DNA of 32,597 nt, taken from NCBI GenBank assembly GCA_013822345.1, contig PNKH01000085.1, positions 1 through 32,597 of the forward strand. The letters are read 5' to 3'. This DNA is from Isosphaera sp. (GTDB taxonomy: Bacteria > Planctomycetota > Planctomycetia > Gemmatales > Gemmataceae). Of the stretch, positions 1 to 7,571 are shown piece by piece. Within the stretch, counting starts at the first letter, position 1. Every line of letters begins with the position of its first letter. The position numbers were made by a program, and so were the translations under genes. The notes under the pieces were generated by a model that did no database searches, was not told the DNA's origin, and worked only from the letters and a program-made list of their open reading frames with translations.

Positions 1-16
1 CCGAGGACACCCCCCG

Positions 17-325
17 ATGCACACCATCCGCCTCGGCCCGCCGTGGGTCGTCACCCCCGGCCCGGACCGCACCACCCACGCCCGGAACTTCGGCCGGCCG
101 CGCACCCTCGACCCGGGCGAGCGGGTGTGGCTCGTGTGCGCCCGCGTCCCCGGCCCGGCCGAGGTGGCGCTGAACGGGGAACCGGTCGGGGCGCTCCCGG
201 CCGCCGGGCCGTTCGCCGCCGACGTGACCGACCGGTTGCACCCGCGGAACGCGGTGACGTTCTCGGTTGCGTCCGACGATCCACTCGGGGGGGTGGTGCT
301 CGAGGTGCGCCCGGGCGGGGCGTAA
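17..325 (+). CDS. Small hypothetical protein, beta-rich
   Basis: This 102-residue protein is not recognised. It has no signal peptide, membrane segment or cysteine cluster. The pattern of short strands (VWLVCARV, AEVALNGEPVG, FAADVTDRL, VTFSVASDD, GVVLEVRP) resembles a galactose-binding-like or GH2 sugar-binding beta-sandwich, where a phrase like 'LNG..VG' is common; that resemblance is inference. The ATG follows a GAGG at 3-6 with about 10 nt spacing. Only 16 bases lie upstream, so an upstream operon partner may be cut off by the window edge. The frame is open to TAA at 323-325. Confidence 0.6.
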   Translation: MHTIRLGPPWVVTPGPDRTTHARNFGRPRTLDPGERVWLVCARVPGPAEVALNGEPVGALPAAGPFAADVTDRLHPRNAVTFSVASDDPLGGVVLEVRPGGA

Positions 326-398
326 TTCTCCGACCGGCCCTCGGATGTCCGGTTTCCCGCCGCCGCCGCCGGACCGGCCGACACTTTTCCCGACCGTT

Positions 399-443
399 CC
401 GCCGCCGGCGCTACCCGCTGTAAGCTACAGTTACCGGCGGCGG
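399..443. repeat. Short inverted repeat upstream of the FHA gene
   Basis: Arms at 399-408 and 434-443 are 10-bp reverse complements. They enclose a 25-nt loop whose inner part (gtaa...ttac) extends the pairing by 4 bp. It lies between the small hypothetical gene and the FHA gene, 40 nt before the FHA start, and could be the 3' end of the first transcript or a leader hairpin. The rest of the 326-481 gap holds nothing I can name. Confidence 0.35.
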
Positions 444-481
444 GACGGCCCGCCCCGAGTCTCCGCCGGAGGGCCGCCGCG

Positions 482-1177
482 ATGGCCGCCTGCCCGCACT
501 GCCGGTTCCCGAACCCGGACCCGGCCGGGGCGTGCGGGCGGTGCGGCGGGGAGTTGTCCGGGGTGCCGGCGGCGAACCTGTCGGCCCCGCTCCCGGCCCC
601 GATGGTCGAACCGATCCACGCGCCCCCGGCCCCGGCCCCGGACAGCAGGCCGCTCCCGGCCCGCCCGGCCCTGACCGTCCCGCTCGCCGCCGACCCGGGG
701 GCCACCCGGGTCGGCCCGGCCGGGACCGCCCCGGCCCACCCCGGACTCCCCCAGCACCCGATGAACGACGCCGCCGTCCAGTCCCCGCCGATGACCATCC
801 CGGCGACCGCCCCGGCGGCCGAGGCCCCGGCCCCGGTCCCGACCCCGCCCCCGGCCCGGCCGAAGCTGGTCGTCCTCCGGGGGGTGAAGGTCGGGGCCGA
901 GTACCCGATCTACGAGGGCCGGAACACCGTCGGCCGGTTCGCCGACAAGCCGGTCGACATCGACCTGATGAGCCAGGAGTCGGTCGAGCAGATCTGGTGC
1001 TCCCGGCAGCACGCGGTGGTGCTGTTCGCCGACGGGGCGGTGGCGGTCGAGGACCTGAACAGCCTGAACGGGACGTGGGTGAACGGGGCCCGGATCCAAC
1101 CCGGCCAGACCCGGCTGCTGCGGCCCGGCGACATCCTCCAGGTCGGCACCGTACAGATGAAGCTCGTCCTCGGGTGA
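482..1177 (+). CDS. Zinc-ribbon and FHA domain protein
   Basis: FHA domains bind phosphothreonine peptides, so this 231-residue cytoplasmic protein is probably a signalling adaptor; the partner kinase is not in the window. Residues 4-21 hold a CxxC...CxxC zinc ribbon (C4, C7, C18, C21). Residues 25-127 are a proline/alanine-rich linker without predicted fold. Residues 128-231 are the FHA domain, with TVGR at 149-152, SRQH at 174-177 and [10 protein letters not shown] at 193-202, all the usual phosphopeptide-loop signatures. No membrane segment is visible. The ATG follows a purine-rich GGAGGG (471-476). The TGA stop overlaps the first bases of a 64-bp perfect palindrome. Zn-ribbon plus FHA is a common planctomycete arrangement (family knowledge). 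Confidence 0.85.
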   Translation: MAACPHCRFPNPDPAGACGRCGGELSGVPAANLSAPLPAPMVEPIHAPPAPAPDSRPLPARPALTVPLAADPGATRVGPAGTAPAHPGLPQHPMNDAAVQSPPMTIPATAPAAEAPAPVPTPPPARPKLVVLRGVKVGAEYPIYEGRNTVGRFADKPVDIDLMSQESVEQIWCSRQHAVVLFADGAVAVEDLNSLNGTWVNGARIQPGQTRLLRPGDILQVGTVQMKLVLG

Positions 1178-1239
1178 GCCGGGCCGCCACGGAGGGCGGC
1201 CCCGACCGGTCGGGGCCGCCCTCCGTGGCGGCCCGGCTC
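1176..1239. repeat. 64-bp perfect palindrome at the FHA stop codon
   Basis: The 64 bases are a perfect palindrome centred between 1207 and 1208, with no unpaired loop in DNA terms. It begins inside the TGA of the FHA gene (1175-1177). No T-run follows, so it is not a standard intrinsic terminator, but the transcript would form a very stable 3' hairpin. It lies 69 nt before the queC start. It does not match families A-D. Confidence 0.9.
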
Positions 1240-1307
1240 CGCTTCCCCCGCCGCCGCCCCGCCGGTATCCTCGTCCGCACCGAACCGCGGGCCGGGGGTT
1301 GCACGTC

Positions 1308-1991
1308 ATGCCGAGGGCGGTCGTCCTGTTGAGCGGCGGGCTGGACAGCGCCACCGCACTCGCGGTCGCGCGGAGCCAGGGGTTCGATGTCTTCGCCCTG
1401 AGCGTCGACTACGGCCAGCGGCACCGGGTCGAGCTGGAGCGGGCGGCGGCCGTCGCGAGGGCGCTCGGGGCGGCCGAGCACCGGACCGTCCGGCTCGACC
1501 TGCGGGCGGTCGGCGGGTCGGCCCTGACCGCCGACCTGGCGGTCCCGAAGGACCGGTCGGCCGACGACATGTCCCACGGCGTCCCGGTCACCTACGTCCC
1601 GGCCCGGAACACCATCCTGCTCGGGCTGGCCCTGGGGTACGCCGAGACGGTCGGGGCGTTCGACCTGTTCATCGGCGCGAACGTCCTCGACTACTCCGGC
1701 TACCCCGACTGCCGGCCGGAGTTCCTGTCCGCGTTCGAGACCCTGGCGAACCTGGCGACGAAGGCCGCCACCGAGGGCGCCGGGCGGTTCCGCGTCCACT
1801 CCCCGCTGCTGAAGTTGACCAAGGCGGAGATCATCCGCGAGGGCGTGCGGCTCGGCGTCGACTACGCGCTGACGCTCAGCTGCTACGACCCGGACCCGGA
1901 GGGCCGGGCGTGCGGCCGGTGCGACTCGTGCCAGTTGCGGCGGAAGGGGTTCGCCGAGGCCGGCGTGCCGGACCCGACGGCGTACCAGTAG
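1308..1991 (+). CDS. queC: 7-cyano-7-deazaguanine (preQ0) synthase
   Basis: QueC converts 7-carboxy-7-deazaguanine, ammonia and ATP to preQ0, the precursor of queuosine in tRNA. The protein has 227 residues, the family's usual size. The ATP-pyrophosphatase P-loop SGGLDS is at residues 9-14 and DYGQRH follows at about 34-39. The C-terminal zinc site is C192, C202, C205 and C208 (CGRCDSC), one residue longer in its first spacing than in E. coli. A TTG at 1299 would add three residues; ATG 1308 places the P-loop at the family's usual distance from the N-terminus. No other queuosine gene is in the window. A TATCCT at 1265-1270 could be a -10 but has no convincing -35. Confidence 0.95.
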   Translation: MPRAVVLLSGGLDSATALAVARSQGFDVFALSVDYGQRHRVELERAAAVARALGAAEHRTVRLDLRAVGGSALTADLAVPKDRSADDMSHGVPVTYVPARNTILLGLALGYAETVGAFDLFIGANVLDYSGYPDCRPEFLSAFETLANLATKAATEGAGRFRVHSPLLKLTKAEIIREGVRLGVDYALTLSCYDPDPEGRACGRCDSCQLRRKGFAEAGVPDPTAYQ

Positions 1992-1993
1992 TT

Positions 1994-2060
1994 GGCGAGC
2001 CGGGAGCGTGAGCGACCGGAGGAACGCGCAACCTCCGGTCGCTCACGCTCCCGGCTCGCC
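1994..2060. repeat. Family B palindrome after queC
   Basis: Perfect 29-bp arms at 1994-2022 and 2032-2060 flank a 9-nt loop. The element starts 3 nt after the queC TAG. Both arms are identical to those of the copy at 5994-6058, 4 kb away, while the loops differ. Arm motif: gggagcgtgagcgaccgg. No T-tract follows. Confidence 0.92.
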
Positions 2061-2076
2061 GGGTCGGCACTTCCCC

Positions 2077-2106
2077 TTGATTCCCCCGCCCGGCCTCGCA
2101 GACAAT
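2077..2106 (+). promoter_or_regulatory. Possible sigma70-type promoter for ald
   Basis: TTGATT (2077-2082) and GACAAT (2101-2106) are separated by 18 bp. Each matches the consensus at 4 of 6 positions, in an otherwise very GC-rich gap. It lies just after the family B palindrome and would give a leader of about 30 nt before the ald ATG. This is inference from sequence only. Confidence 0.35.
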
Positions 2107-2142
2107 ACCCGCACCCCACGTCTCTCCCCGCGAGGCCCGCCC

Positions 2143-3246
2143 ATGATCGTCGGCGTCCCGAACGAGATCAAACCCGACGAGTACCGGGTGGCGATGGTCC
2201 CGGCCGGGGTCGAGGAGCTGACCCGCGCCGGGCACAAGGTGCTGGTCCAGGCCGGGGCCGGGGCCGGGAGCGGGATCACCGACGACCTGTACGCGGCGAA
2301 CGGGGCCGAGATCGTCCCGGCGGCGACCGACGTCTGGGGCCGGGCCGACCTGATCGTGAAGGTGAAGGAGCCGCTCCCGGCGGAGTGGCCGCACATGCGG
2401 GCCGGGCAGACGGTGTTCACCTACTTCCACTTCGCCGCCGACGAGCACCTGACCAAGGCGGTCATGGCGTCCGGCGCCACCGCCGTCGCGTACGAGACGA
2501 TCCGGGACGCGAAGGGGACGCTCCCGCTGCTGACGCCGATGAGCGAGGTGGCCGGGCGGATGAGCGTGCAGGAGGGGGCGAAGTACCTGGAGCGGCCGTT
2601 CGACGGCCGGGGCATCCTGTTGGCCGGGGTGCCGGGGGTGCCGCCGGCGACGGTGTCGGTGATCGGGGCGGGGGTGGTCGGGGCGAACGCCGCCCGGGTC
2701 GCCGCCGGGCTCGGGGCGAACGTCTTCATCCTGGACGTCAACCTGGACCGGCTGCGGTACATCGACGACGTGATGCCGCAGAACGTGACGACGGTGTTCA
2801 GCAACCGGCTGAACATCCTGGAGTGCCTGCGGCACTCGGACCTGGTGATCGGGGCGGTGCTGATCCCCGGGGCGAAGGCCCCGCACCTGGTGCGGAGGGC
2901 GGACCTGAAGCTGATGCAGCCGCGGGCGGTGGTGATCGACGTGGCGATCGACCAGGGCGGGTGCTTCGAGACGAGCAAGCCGACGACGCACGCGAAGCCG
3001 ACGTACATCGTGGACGACATCGTCCACTACTGCGTGACGAACATGCCCGGGGCGGTCGGGCGGACCAGCACCTACGCGCTGACGAACGTGACCCTGCCGT
3101 ACGCCCTGCAACTGGCGAGCAAGGGGGCGGACCGGGCGGTGCGGGAGAACCCGGCGCTGCTGGCCGGGGTGAACGTGAAAGCCGGCCGGGTGACGAACGC
3201 GGCGGTGGCGGAGACGTTCGGGCTGGAATGCGTCCCGGCAATCTGA
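2143..3246 (+). CDS. ald: Alanine dehydrogenase
   Basis: Ald interconverts L-alanine and pyruvate plus ammonia with NAD. The protein has 367 residues, against about 371 in the family. K75 (in VKVKEP) and H96 (in TYFHFA) fall at the same numbers as the catalytic residues of the M. tuberculosis enzyme. The NAD-binding Rossmann motif is VIGAGVVGANAA near residue 175. The conserved IDVAIDQGG, with the catalytic Asp, is near 270. ATG 2143 gives the canonical N-terminus MIVGVPNEIKPDEYRVA; the longer open frame back to 2008 runs through the family B repeat and is not coding. A family C palindrome begins at the base after the TGA. Confidence 0.95.
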   Translation: MIVGVPNEIKPDEYRVAMVPAGVEELTRAGHKVLVQAGAGAGSGITDDLYAANGAEIVPAATDVWGRADLIVKVKEPLPAEWPHMRAGQTVFTYFHFAADEHLTKAVMASGATAVAYETIRDAKGTLPLLTPMSEVAGRMSVQEGAKYLERPFDGRGILLAGVPGVPPATVSVIGAGVVGANAARVAAGLGANVFILDVNLDRLRYIDDVMPQNVTTVFSNRLNILECLRHSDLVIGAVLIPGAKAPHLVRRADLKLMQPRAVVIDVAIDQGGCFETSKPTTHAKPTYIVDDIVHYCVTNMPGAVGRTSTYALTNVTLPYALQLASKGADRAVRENPALLAGVNVKAGRVTNAAVAETFGLECVPAI

Positions 3247-3308
3247 GGCGAACCCCGACCGTCAGGGAGGGGGTGTCGTCACCCCCTCCCTGACGGTCGG
3301 GGTTCGCC
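3247..3308. repeat. Family C palindrome directly after ald
   Basis: Perfect 29-bp arms at 3247-3275 and 3280-3308 flank a 4-nt loop (tcgt). It begins at the base after the ald stop codon. Related copies lie at 7492-7559 and 20814-20888. The three differ at several arm positions, and each change is mirrored in the opposite arm. It ends 25 nt before the proposed start of the next gene. Confidence 0.92.
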
Positions 3309-3332
3309 CGGTACGCAGCACGGAGGCTGCCG

Positions 3333-4760
3333 ATCCGACCGTCGCACGCCGCCATCCTCGCCGCCTGGTGCGGCGTCCTGTTCGCCTACGGCGTCGCGGC
3401 CGGGCCGCCGTACCGCACCGAGGCCCTCCGCGCGATCATCGGCCGCGAGTGCCTGCACGGCCACTGGCTGTTCCCGGTCCTGTACGGCGAGCCGTTCCTC
3501 ACCAAGCCGCCCGGCCACTACACCGCGATCGGGCTGTGCTCGCTCCCGTTCGGCGACGTCACCCCCGCCACCGCCCGCCTGCCGTCGGTCGCCGCCGCGT
3601 CGGCCGCCGTGTTCCTCGTCTACGTCCTCTTCCGCCGGGCGCTCGGCGAACGGACCGCCCTCCTCGCCGCGCTGCTCCTCCCGACCTCGGTGCTGTGGCT
3701 CGACAAGGTGCCGAGCGCCGAGATCGACATGACCCTCCTCGGGTGGGTGACCGCGGCCCTCGTGTTCCTCCACCGGGCGCTCGACACCGACTCGGTGACG
3801 TGGTGGGTGTTGTCCCTGCTGTGCGTCGCCGGCGGCACCCTGACGAAGTGGACCGCCCCGGCGTTCTTCGTCCTCACTGCCGGCCCGCTGCTCGCGTGGC
3901 GCGGCGAACTCCGTCGACTGTTCGGGTGGCGGTTCGTGCTCGCGGCCGGCGCCGCCGCGGCGGTGTGTGCCGGGTGGGTGTTCGCGGTGTCGCAGCAGGT
4001 CGGGTGGGACGCCCTCTCCGACACCGTCCGCAAGGAGGCCGCGTACCGGTTCGCGCCGAAGTCCGAGGCAAAGGGTTACCCGTGGTCGGAGGTGGTCACG
4101 TATCCGCTGCTGGTGCTGGCGGCGCACCTGCCGGTGTCGGCGTTCGCGCTACTGACGCTGCGGCCCGGGTTCGCCGCGCGGTTCGACGACCGCGGCCGGC
4201 GGTTGCTGCAACTCCTCCACTGCTGGGCGTGGCCGAACCTCGCGTTCTGGGCGCTGGTGCCGAACCACAACGTCCGGTACGCGCTGCCGGTCAGCCCGGC
4301 CCTGATGGGCCTCGGGGTGATGGGAATGCTCGCGGCGTTTAGCCGCGACGCGGAGTCCTCGGAGCGGAGCGCGACGCACGCGCTCCCCTTCGGGTCGCGG
4401 CTAAACGGGGGCGTCGTGCTGTTCCTCGCCGCGTGGTTGGTGGCGAAGGTCGCGTTCGTCGAACTGGTGGTCCCCGCCCGCACCGCCCGCCGCGACCCGG
4501 ACCCGCCCGCCGCCGCACTCCGCGCCCGCGTCACGGCCGGCCAGCCGCTGTACCTGTTCCGGCTGAAGGACGAGGGCGTGATGTTCCGGTACGCCCGGCC
4601 GGCGGTCCGGCTGCGCGACCCGCGCGACCTGCCGCCCGGGGCGTTCGCCGTCCTCATCCGCCAGGAGTGGGAGGATCGGGCTTCGTTCGGGCACCTGAAT
4701 CTTGTACACTCCATGCTCGACCAACAGGGCGACCCGCTGATCCTGGTGCGGAACCCGTAA
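3333..4760 (+). CDS. GT39/ArnT-like membrane glycosyltransferase, unusual start codon
   Basis: A polytopic membrane protein of about 475 residues, of the type that transfers sugar from a polyprenyl-phosphate donor. Near the N-terminus are YRTEALRAIIGRE and GEPFLTKPPGHY, matching the first periplasmic loop of the PMT/ArnT family with its acidic residue and K-P-P motif. At least eight hydrophobic segments follow. The first ATG, GTG or TTG in frame is GTG 3609, which would remove this conserved loop; an in-frame TGA at 3291 closes the frame upstream. GGAGG (3322-3326) lies 6 nt before an ATC at 3333, so I propose ATC; CTG 3327 is the alternative. A family D repeat arm is embedded in frame at 4337-4406. 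The substrate is unknown. Confidence 0.8.
   Translation: MRPSHAAILAAWCGVLFAYGVAAGPPYRTEALRAIIGRECLHGHWLFPVLYGEPFLTKPPGHYTAIGLCSLPFGDVTPATARLPSVAAASAAVFLVYVLFRRALGERTALLAALLLPTSVLWLDKVPSAEIDMTLLGWVTAALVFLHRALDTDSVTWWVLSLLCVAGGTLTKWTAPAFFVLTAGPLLAWRGELRRLFGWRFVLAAGAAAAVCAGWVFAVSQQVGWDALSDTVRKEAAYRFAPKSEAKGYPWSEVVTYPLLVLAAHLPVSAFALLTLRPGFAARFDDRGRRLLQLLHCWAWPNLAFWALVPNHNVRYALPVSPALMGLGVMGMLAAFSRDAESSERSATHALPFGSRLNGGVVLFLAAWLVAKVAFVELVVPARTARRDPDPPAAALRARVTAGQPLYLFRLKDEGVMFRYARPAVRLRDPRDLPPGAFAVLIRQEWEDRASFGHLNLVHSMLDQQGDPLILVRNP
4337..4406. repeat. Family D element inside the glycosyltransferase gene
   Basis: Bases 4341-4373 equal the 33-bp consensus arm of the intergenic copy at 19175-19249. 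The right arm here is shortened: only the outer 13 bp (4394-4406) still pair with 4337-4349. The segment adds about 23 residues in frame ([10 protein letters not shown]... to ...GSRLN) between hydrophobic segments of the membrane protein. The hydrophilic, charged peptide contrasts with its surroundings, as expected for a loop insertion. Confidence 0.85.
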
Positions 4761-4772
4761 CCGGAACCCGAC

Positions 4773-6011
4773 ATGGTCGTCGCGACGCCGAAGACCGAGC
4801 CGCTGACCGTGTCGGCCCTGACCTCCCAACTGCGGGGGGTGGTCGAGCGGACGTTCCCGTCCGTGTGGGTGGCCGGGGAGGTGTCGAACTTCACCCGGGC
4901 GTCGTCCGGGCACTGGTACTTCACCCTGAAGGACGCCGGGGCGCAGCTCCGGGCGGCGATGTTCCGCGGGTTCAACCTGCGGATGCGGTTCGACCCGCGG
5001 GACGGGATGGAGGTGCTGGCCCGCGGCCGGGTCAGCGTGTACGACCCCCGCGGCGAGTACCAGCTGCTCGTCGAGGAGCTGCAGCCGAAGGGGATCGGCG
5101 CCGCGGAACTGGCCCTGCGGCAGTTGAAGGAGAAGCTCCTGGCGAAGGGGTACTTCGACCCGAAGCGGAAGCGGCGGCTGCCGCGGTTCCCCCGTCGGGT
5201 CGGGCTGGTCGCGAGCGCCACCGGGGCGGCCGTCCGCGACCTGGTCGAGCTGTTCGCGAAGCGGTGGCCGCTGACCGAACTCGTCCTCCGCCCGAGCCGG
5301 GTGCAGGGCGACGGGGCCGCCGCCGAGGTCGCCGCCGCCCTGAAGATGCTGAACCACTTCCACGCCACTCGCGAGCTGCCGCTCGACGCGGTCATCCTCG
5401 GCCGCGGCGGCGGGAGCGCCGAAGACTTGTGGGCGTTCAACGAGGAGGCGGTGGCGGACGCGGTGTTCCGGTCGGTGGTGCCGGTGGTGTCGGCGGTCGG
5501 GCACGAGACGGACGTGACCGTCGCCGACCTGGTCGCCGACTTCCGGGCCGAGACGCCGTCGGCCGCGGTGGTGGCCTTAACTCCGGACCGTCGGGAGATG
5601 ATGGCCGGGCTGCTGGAGCTGCGGACGCGGCTGTCGGAGGCGGTCGCGCACCGGCTGGAACTGGCCCGCCAGCGGGTCGAGCAGTTCGCCGCCCGGCCGG
5701 CGCTGCGCCGCCCGCTGCAGCGGGTCCGCGACCTGGAGCAGCGGCTCGACGGCCTCGCCGGGCGGCTCCATCGCGCGGCTGGTCAGCGGGTCGCCCGGAC
5801 GGGGGTGGAGTTGGCCGCGCTGGCGGCCCGGCTGGAGACGCTCAGCCCCTTGAACGTGCTCACCCGCGGGTATAGTTTGACCCACACGGCCGACGGCACC
5901 CTGGTCCGGTCCGCGGACCAGGTGTCGGCCGGGGACGTGCTCGTGACCCGGGTCGCGGCCGGCGAGGTCGTGAGCCGGGTCGAGAAGAGTTCGGGCGAGC
6001 CGGGAGCGTGA
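4773..6011 (+). CDS. xseA: Exodeoxyribonuclease VII large subunit
   Basis: XseA is the catalytic subunit of exonuclease VII, which degrades single-stranded DNA to oligonucleotides. The protein has 412 residues (E. coli 456). An N-terminal OB-fold lies at about 7-105 (VWVAGEVSNF, GHWYFTLKD). The catalytic domain follows, with GRGGGSAEDLWAFNEE near 212-227, SAVGHETDVTVADLVAD near 245-261, then a coiled-coil-rich region. It starts 12 nt after the glycosyltransferase stop, with GGAA upstream, so the two are probably co-transcribed. The last residues (GEPGA) and the TGA are encoded by the left arm of a family B palindrome, so the native C-terminus was probably replaced. xseB follows after 84 nt. 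Confidence 0.95.
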   Translation: MVVATPKTEPLTVSALTSQLRGVVERTFPSVWVAGEVSNFTRASSGHWYFTLKDAGAQLRAAMFRGFNLRMRFDPRDGMEVLARGRVSVYDPRGEYQLLVEELQPKGIGAAELALRQLKEKLLAKGYFDPKRKRRLPRFPRRVGLVASATGAAVRDLVELFAKRWPLTELVLRPSRVQGDGAAAEVAAALKMLNHFHATRELPLDAVILGRGGGSAEDLWAFNEEAVADAVFRSVVPVVSAVGHETDVTVADLVADFRAETPSAAVVALTPDRREMMAGLLELRTRLSEAVAHRLELARQRVEQFAARPALRRPLQRVRDLEQRLDGLAGRLHRAAGQRVARTGVELAALAARLETLSPLNVLTRGYSLTHTADGTLVRSADQVSAGDVLVTRVAAGEVVSRVEKSSGEPGA

Positions 6012-6058
6012 GCGACCGGAGGACGCCGCCCTCCGGTCGCTCACGCTCCCGGCTCGCC
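5994..6058. repeat. Family B palindrome spanning the xseA stop
   Basis: Perfect 29-bp arms at 5994-6022 and 6030-6058 flank a 7-nt loop. The xseA TGA (6009-6011) lies inside the left arm. Arms are identical to those of the copy at 1994-2060. It separates xseA from xseB, so if it terminates or attenuates transcription it would uncouple the two exonuclease VII subunits. Confidence 0.92.
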
Positions 6059-6095
6059 AACCACGGATGGTCTCTTCAACCGCACGGGATGTGCC

Positions 6096-6428
6096 ATGCC
6101 CCCCGCCGACCCCCCCCCGCCGCGGTTCGAGCAGGCGCTCGCCGAACTCGAGGGCGTCCTCCGCGAGCTGGAGGACGGGAACACCAGCCTGGAAGACGCC
6201 CTCGCCCGGTACGAGCGCGGGGTCGGGCTGCTGCGGCACTGCTACGCCCAGCTCCGCGACGCCGAGCAGCGGGTCAAGGTGCTGTCCGGGCTGACCGACG
6301 ACGGCGGGGCCGACCTCCGCCCGTTCGACCACACCCCGAGCATCGACGCGGCCAAGGCGGCGGTCCGGAAGCCCGCCCGCCCGGCCCGCGACCCGGGAAT
6401 ACCGGACGGGCATCGGGATCATTCGTGA
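6096..6428 (+). CDS. xseB: Exodeoxyribonuclease VII small subunit
   Basis: XseB is the small helical subunit that binds several-fold to XseA. The protein has 110 residues (E. coli 80). The core at about 8-75 carries the family pattern FEQALAELEGVLRELEDGN, LEDALARYERGVGLL and CYAQLRDAEQRV. A basic proline/alanine tail of about 30 residues follows and is not part of the family fold. ATG 6096 places the core near the N-terminus, as usual. It is followed after 86 nt by ispA, giving the xseB-ispA-dxs order also known from E. coli. Confidence 0.93.
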   Translation: MPPADPPPPRFEQALAELEGVLRELEDGNTSLEDALARYERGVGLLRHCYAQLRDAEQRVKVLSGLTDDGGADLRPFDHTPSIDAAKAAVRKPARPARDPGIPDGHRDHS

Positions 6429-6514
6429 ACGGCCCCGGACCGGTGGGCCGCGTCGCGCCCCCGGCACTATCAATAAGCCACTCGCGAACCCGTGTGCGAA
6501 CCGAGGGGCGGGCC

Positions 6515-7486
6515 GTGTCCGGTGACCTGTGGGACGAGGCGGCGCCCCGCCGGGAGCGGGTCGAGGTCGCCCTCCGGGCGGCCCTCCGGCGGGTCACCGC
6601 CGACGCCCCGCCGGCCGTGGCCGACGCGATGGCGTATAGTCTGTTCGCCCCCGGCAAGCGGCTCCGCCCGCTGCTCGCCGTCGTCGCCTGCGAGGCGGCC
6701 GGCGGGGCGATCGACGCCGCCCTCCCCGCGGCGTGCGCCCTGGAGATGGTCCACACGTACTCGCTGGTCCACGACGACCTGCCGGCGATGGACGACGACG
6801 ACCTCCGCCGCGGGCTGCCGACGTGCCACAAGAAGTACGGCGAGGCGCTGGCGATCCTCGCCGGGGACGCCCTCCTGACGGCCGCGTTCGAGGTGCTGGC
6901 GGCCGGTTGCCCGCCGCGGACCGCGGCGGTTAGCTGTGCGGAACTGGCCCGCGGGGCCGGGGCGGTCGGGATGGTCGGCGGCCAGACCCTGGACCTTCAG
7001 GCGGAAGGAAAGATTCGGGGGCCGGACCGGGAGTCGGGAACCGGGGGTCAGGAGTCCGTAAAGACCGGGACGCCCGACTCCGGACTCCGGACTCCGGTCT
7101 CCAGCCTGGAAGACCTGCACGCCCGGAAGACGGGGGCGCTGTTCCGGGCGGCGCTGCGGCTCGGGGTGTACGCCGCCCAGGCCGAGCGGCCGGCCGGGGT
7201 CGACCCGGAGACGCTGGCCGCCGCCGACCGGTACGCGGCGGCGTTCGGGCTGCTGTTCCAGGTGACGGACGACCTGTTGGATGTCGAGAGCACGGCCGAC
7301 AAGGCCGGGAAGCGGGTCGGCAAAGACGCCGCCCGCGGGAAGCTGACCTACCCCGGCCTCCTCGGCACCGAGGAGGCCCGGCGGCGGGCGGCGGACCTGG
7401 CCGGGGCGGCGGTGGCGGCGGCCGAAGACCTCGGCAGCCGGCCGCTCGCCGCCCTGGCCCGGTACGTGGTTCAGAGGGATCGCTAG
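6515..7486 (+). CDS. ispA: Farnesyl/geranyl diphosphate synthase with in-frame repeat insert
   Basis: IspA condenses DMAPP and IPP to short-chain prenyl diphosphates. The protein has 323 residues; E. coli IspA has 299. The first Asp-rich motif DDLPAMDDDD is at 87-96 and is preceded by TYSLVH, so the chain-length positions are Y82/S83, as in E. coli, which supports an FPP product. The second motif is DDLLD at 252-256. GGQTLDLQAEGK (155-166) and HARKTGALFRAA (202-213) are normally almost adjacent. Here about 31 extra residues (167-197) separate them, encoded by palindromic repeat DNA. GTG 6515 has GAGGGG about 8 nt upstream; GTG 6494 is the alternative. An AT-rich cactatcaataa near 6465-6476 may hold a promoter. 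Confidence 0.92.
   Translation: MSGDLWDEAAPRRERVEVALRAALRRVTADAPPAVADAMAYSLFAPGKRLRPLLAVVACEAAGGAIDAALPAACALEMVHTYSLVHDDLPAMDDDDLRRGLPTCHKKYGEALAILAGDALLTAAFEVLAAGCPPRTAAVSCAELARGAGAVGMVGGQTLDLQAEGKIRGPDRESGTGGQESVKTGTPDSGLRTPVSSLEDLHARKTGALFRAALRLGVYAAQAERPAGVDPETLAAADRYAAAFGLLFQVTDDLLDVESTADKAGKRVGKDAARGKLTYPGLLGTEEARRRAADLAGAAVAAAEDLGSRPLAALARYVVQRDR
7011..7104. repeat. Palindrome-like insert inside ispA
   Basis: The segment contains imperfect inverted repeats: ggagtccg pairs with cggactcc, and gagtcggg with cccgactc. It also has a tandem run of the 8-mer gactccgg, about three copies, near 7076-7099. It is in frame, adds about 31 residues rich in Gly, Ser and Thr, and has no counterpart in the family between AEGK and the HARKTG motif. 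Its boundaries are set by the protein homology break and are accurate to a few bases. Confidence 0.75.
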
Positions 7487-7491
7487 GCGAG

Positions 7492-7559
7492 CCGGGCGAA
7501 CCCCGACCGCGAGGGAGGGGGTGACATCACCCCCTCCCTCGCGGTCGGGGTTCGCCCGG
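7492..7559. repeat. Family C palindrome between ispA and dxs
   Basis: Perfect 33-bp arms at 7492-7524 and 7527-7559 flank a 2-nt loop (ca). It begins 6 nt after the ispA TAG and ends 13 nt before the dxs ATG, so the dxs ribosome-binding region is close to its right arm. Relative to the copy at 3247, two adjacent arm bases (tc to cg) are changed and both changes are mirrored in the other arm. Confidence 0.92.
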
Positions 7560-7571
7560 GTGGGGATTACC

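Noticed and set aside
1240-1307. A preQ1 riboswitch before queC
   Set aside because: The gap is short and GC-rich, and lacks the A-rich tail and small pseudoknot expected.
1992-6060. Short open frames starting MASRERERPE or containing SVSDRR/SGRSRSRLA
   Set aside because: These peptides are translations of family B palindrome arms. The same words appear wherever the element occurs, so they are repeat artefacts and not genes.
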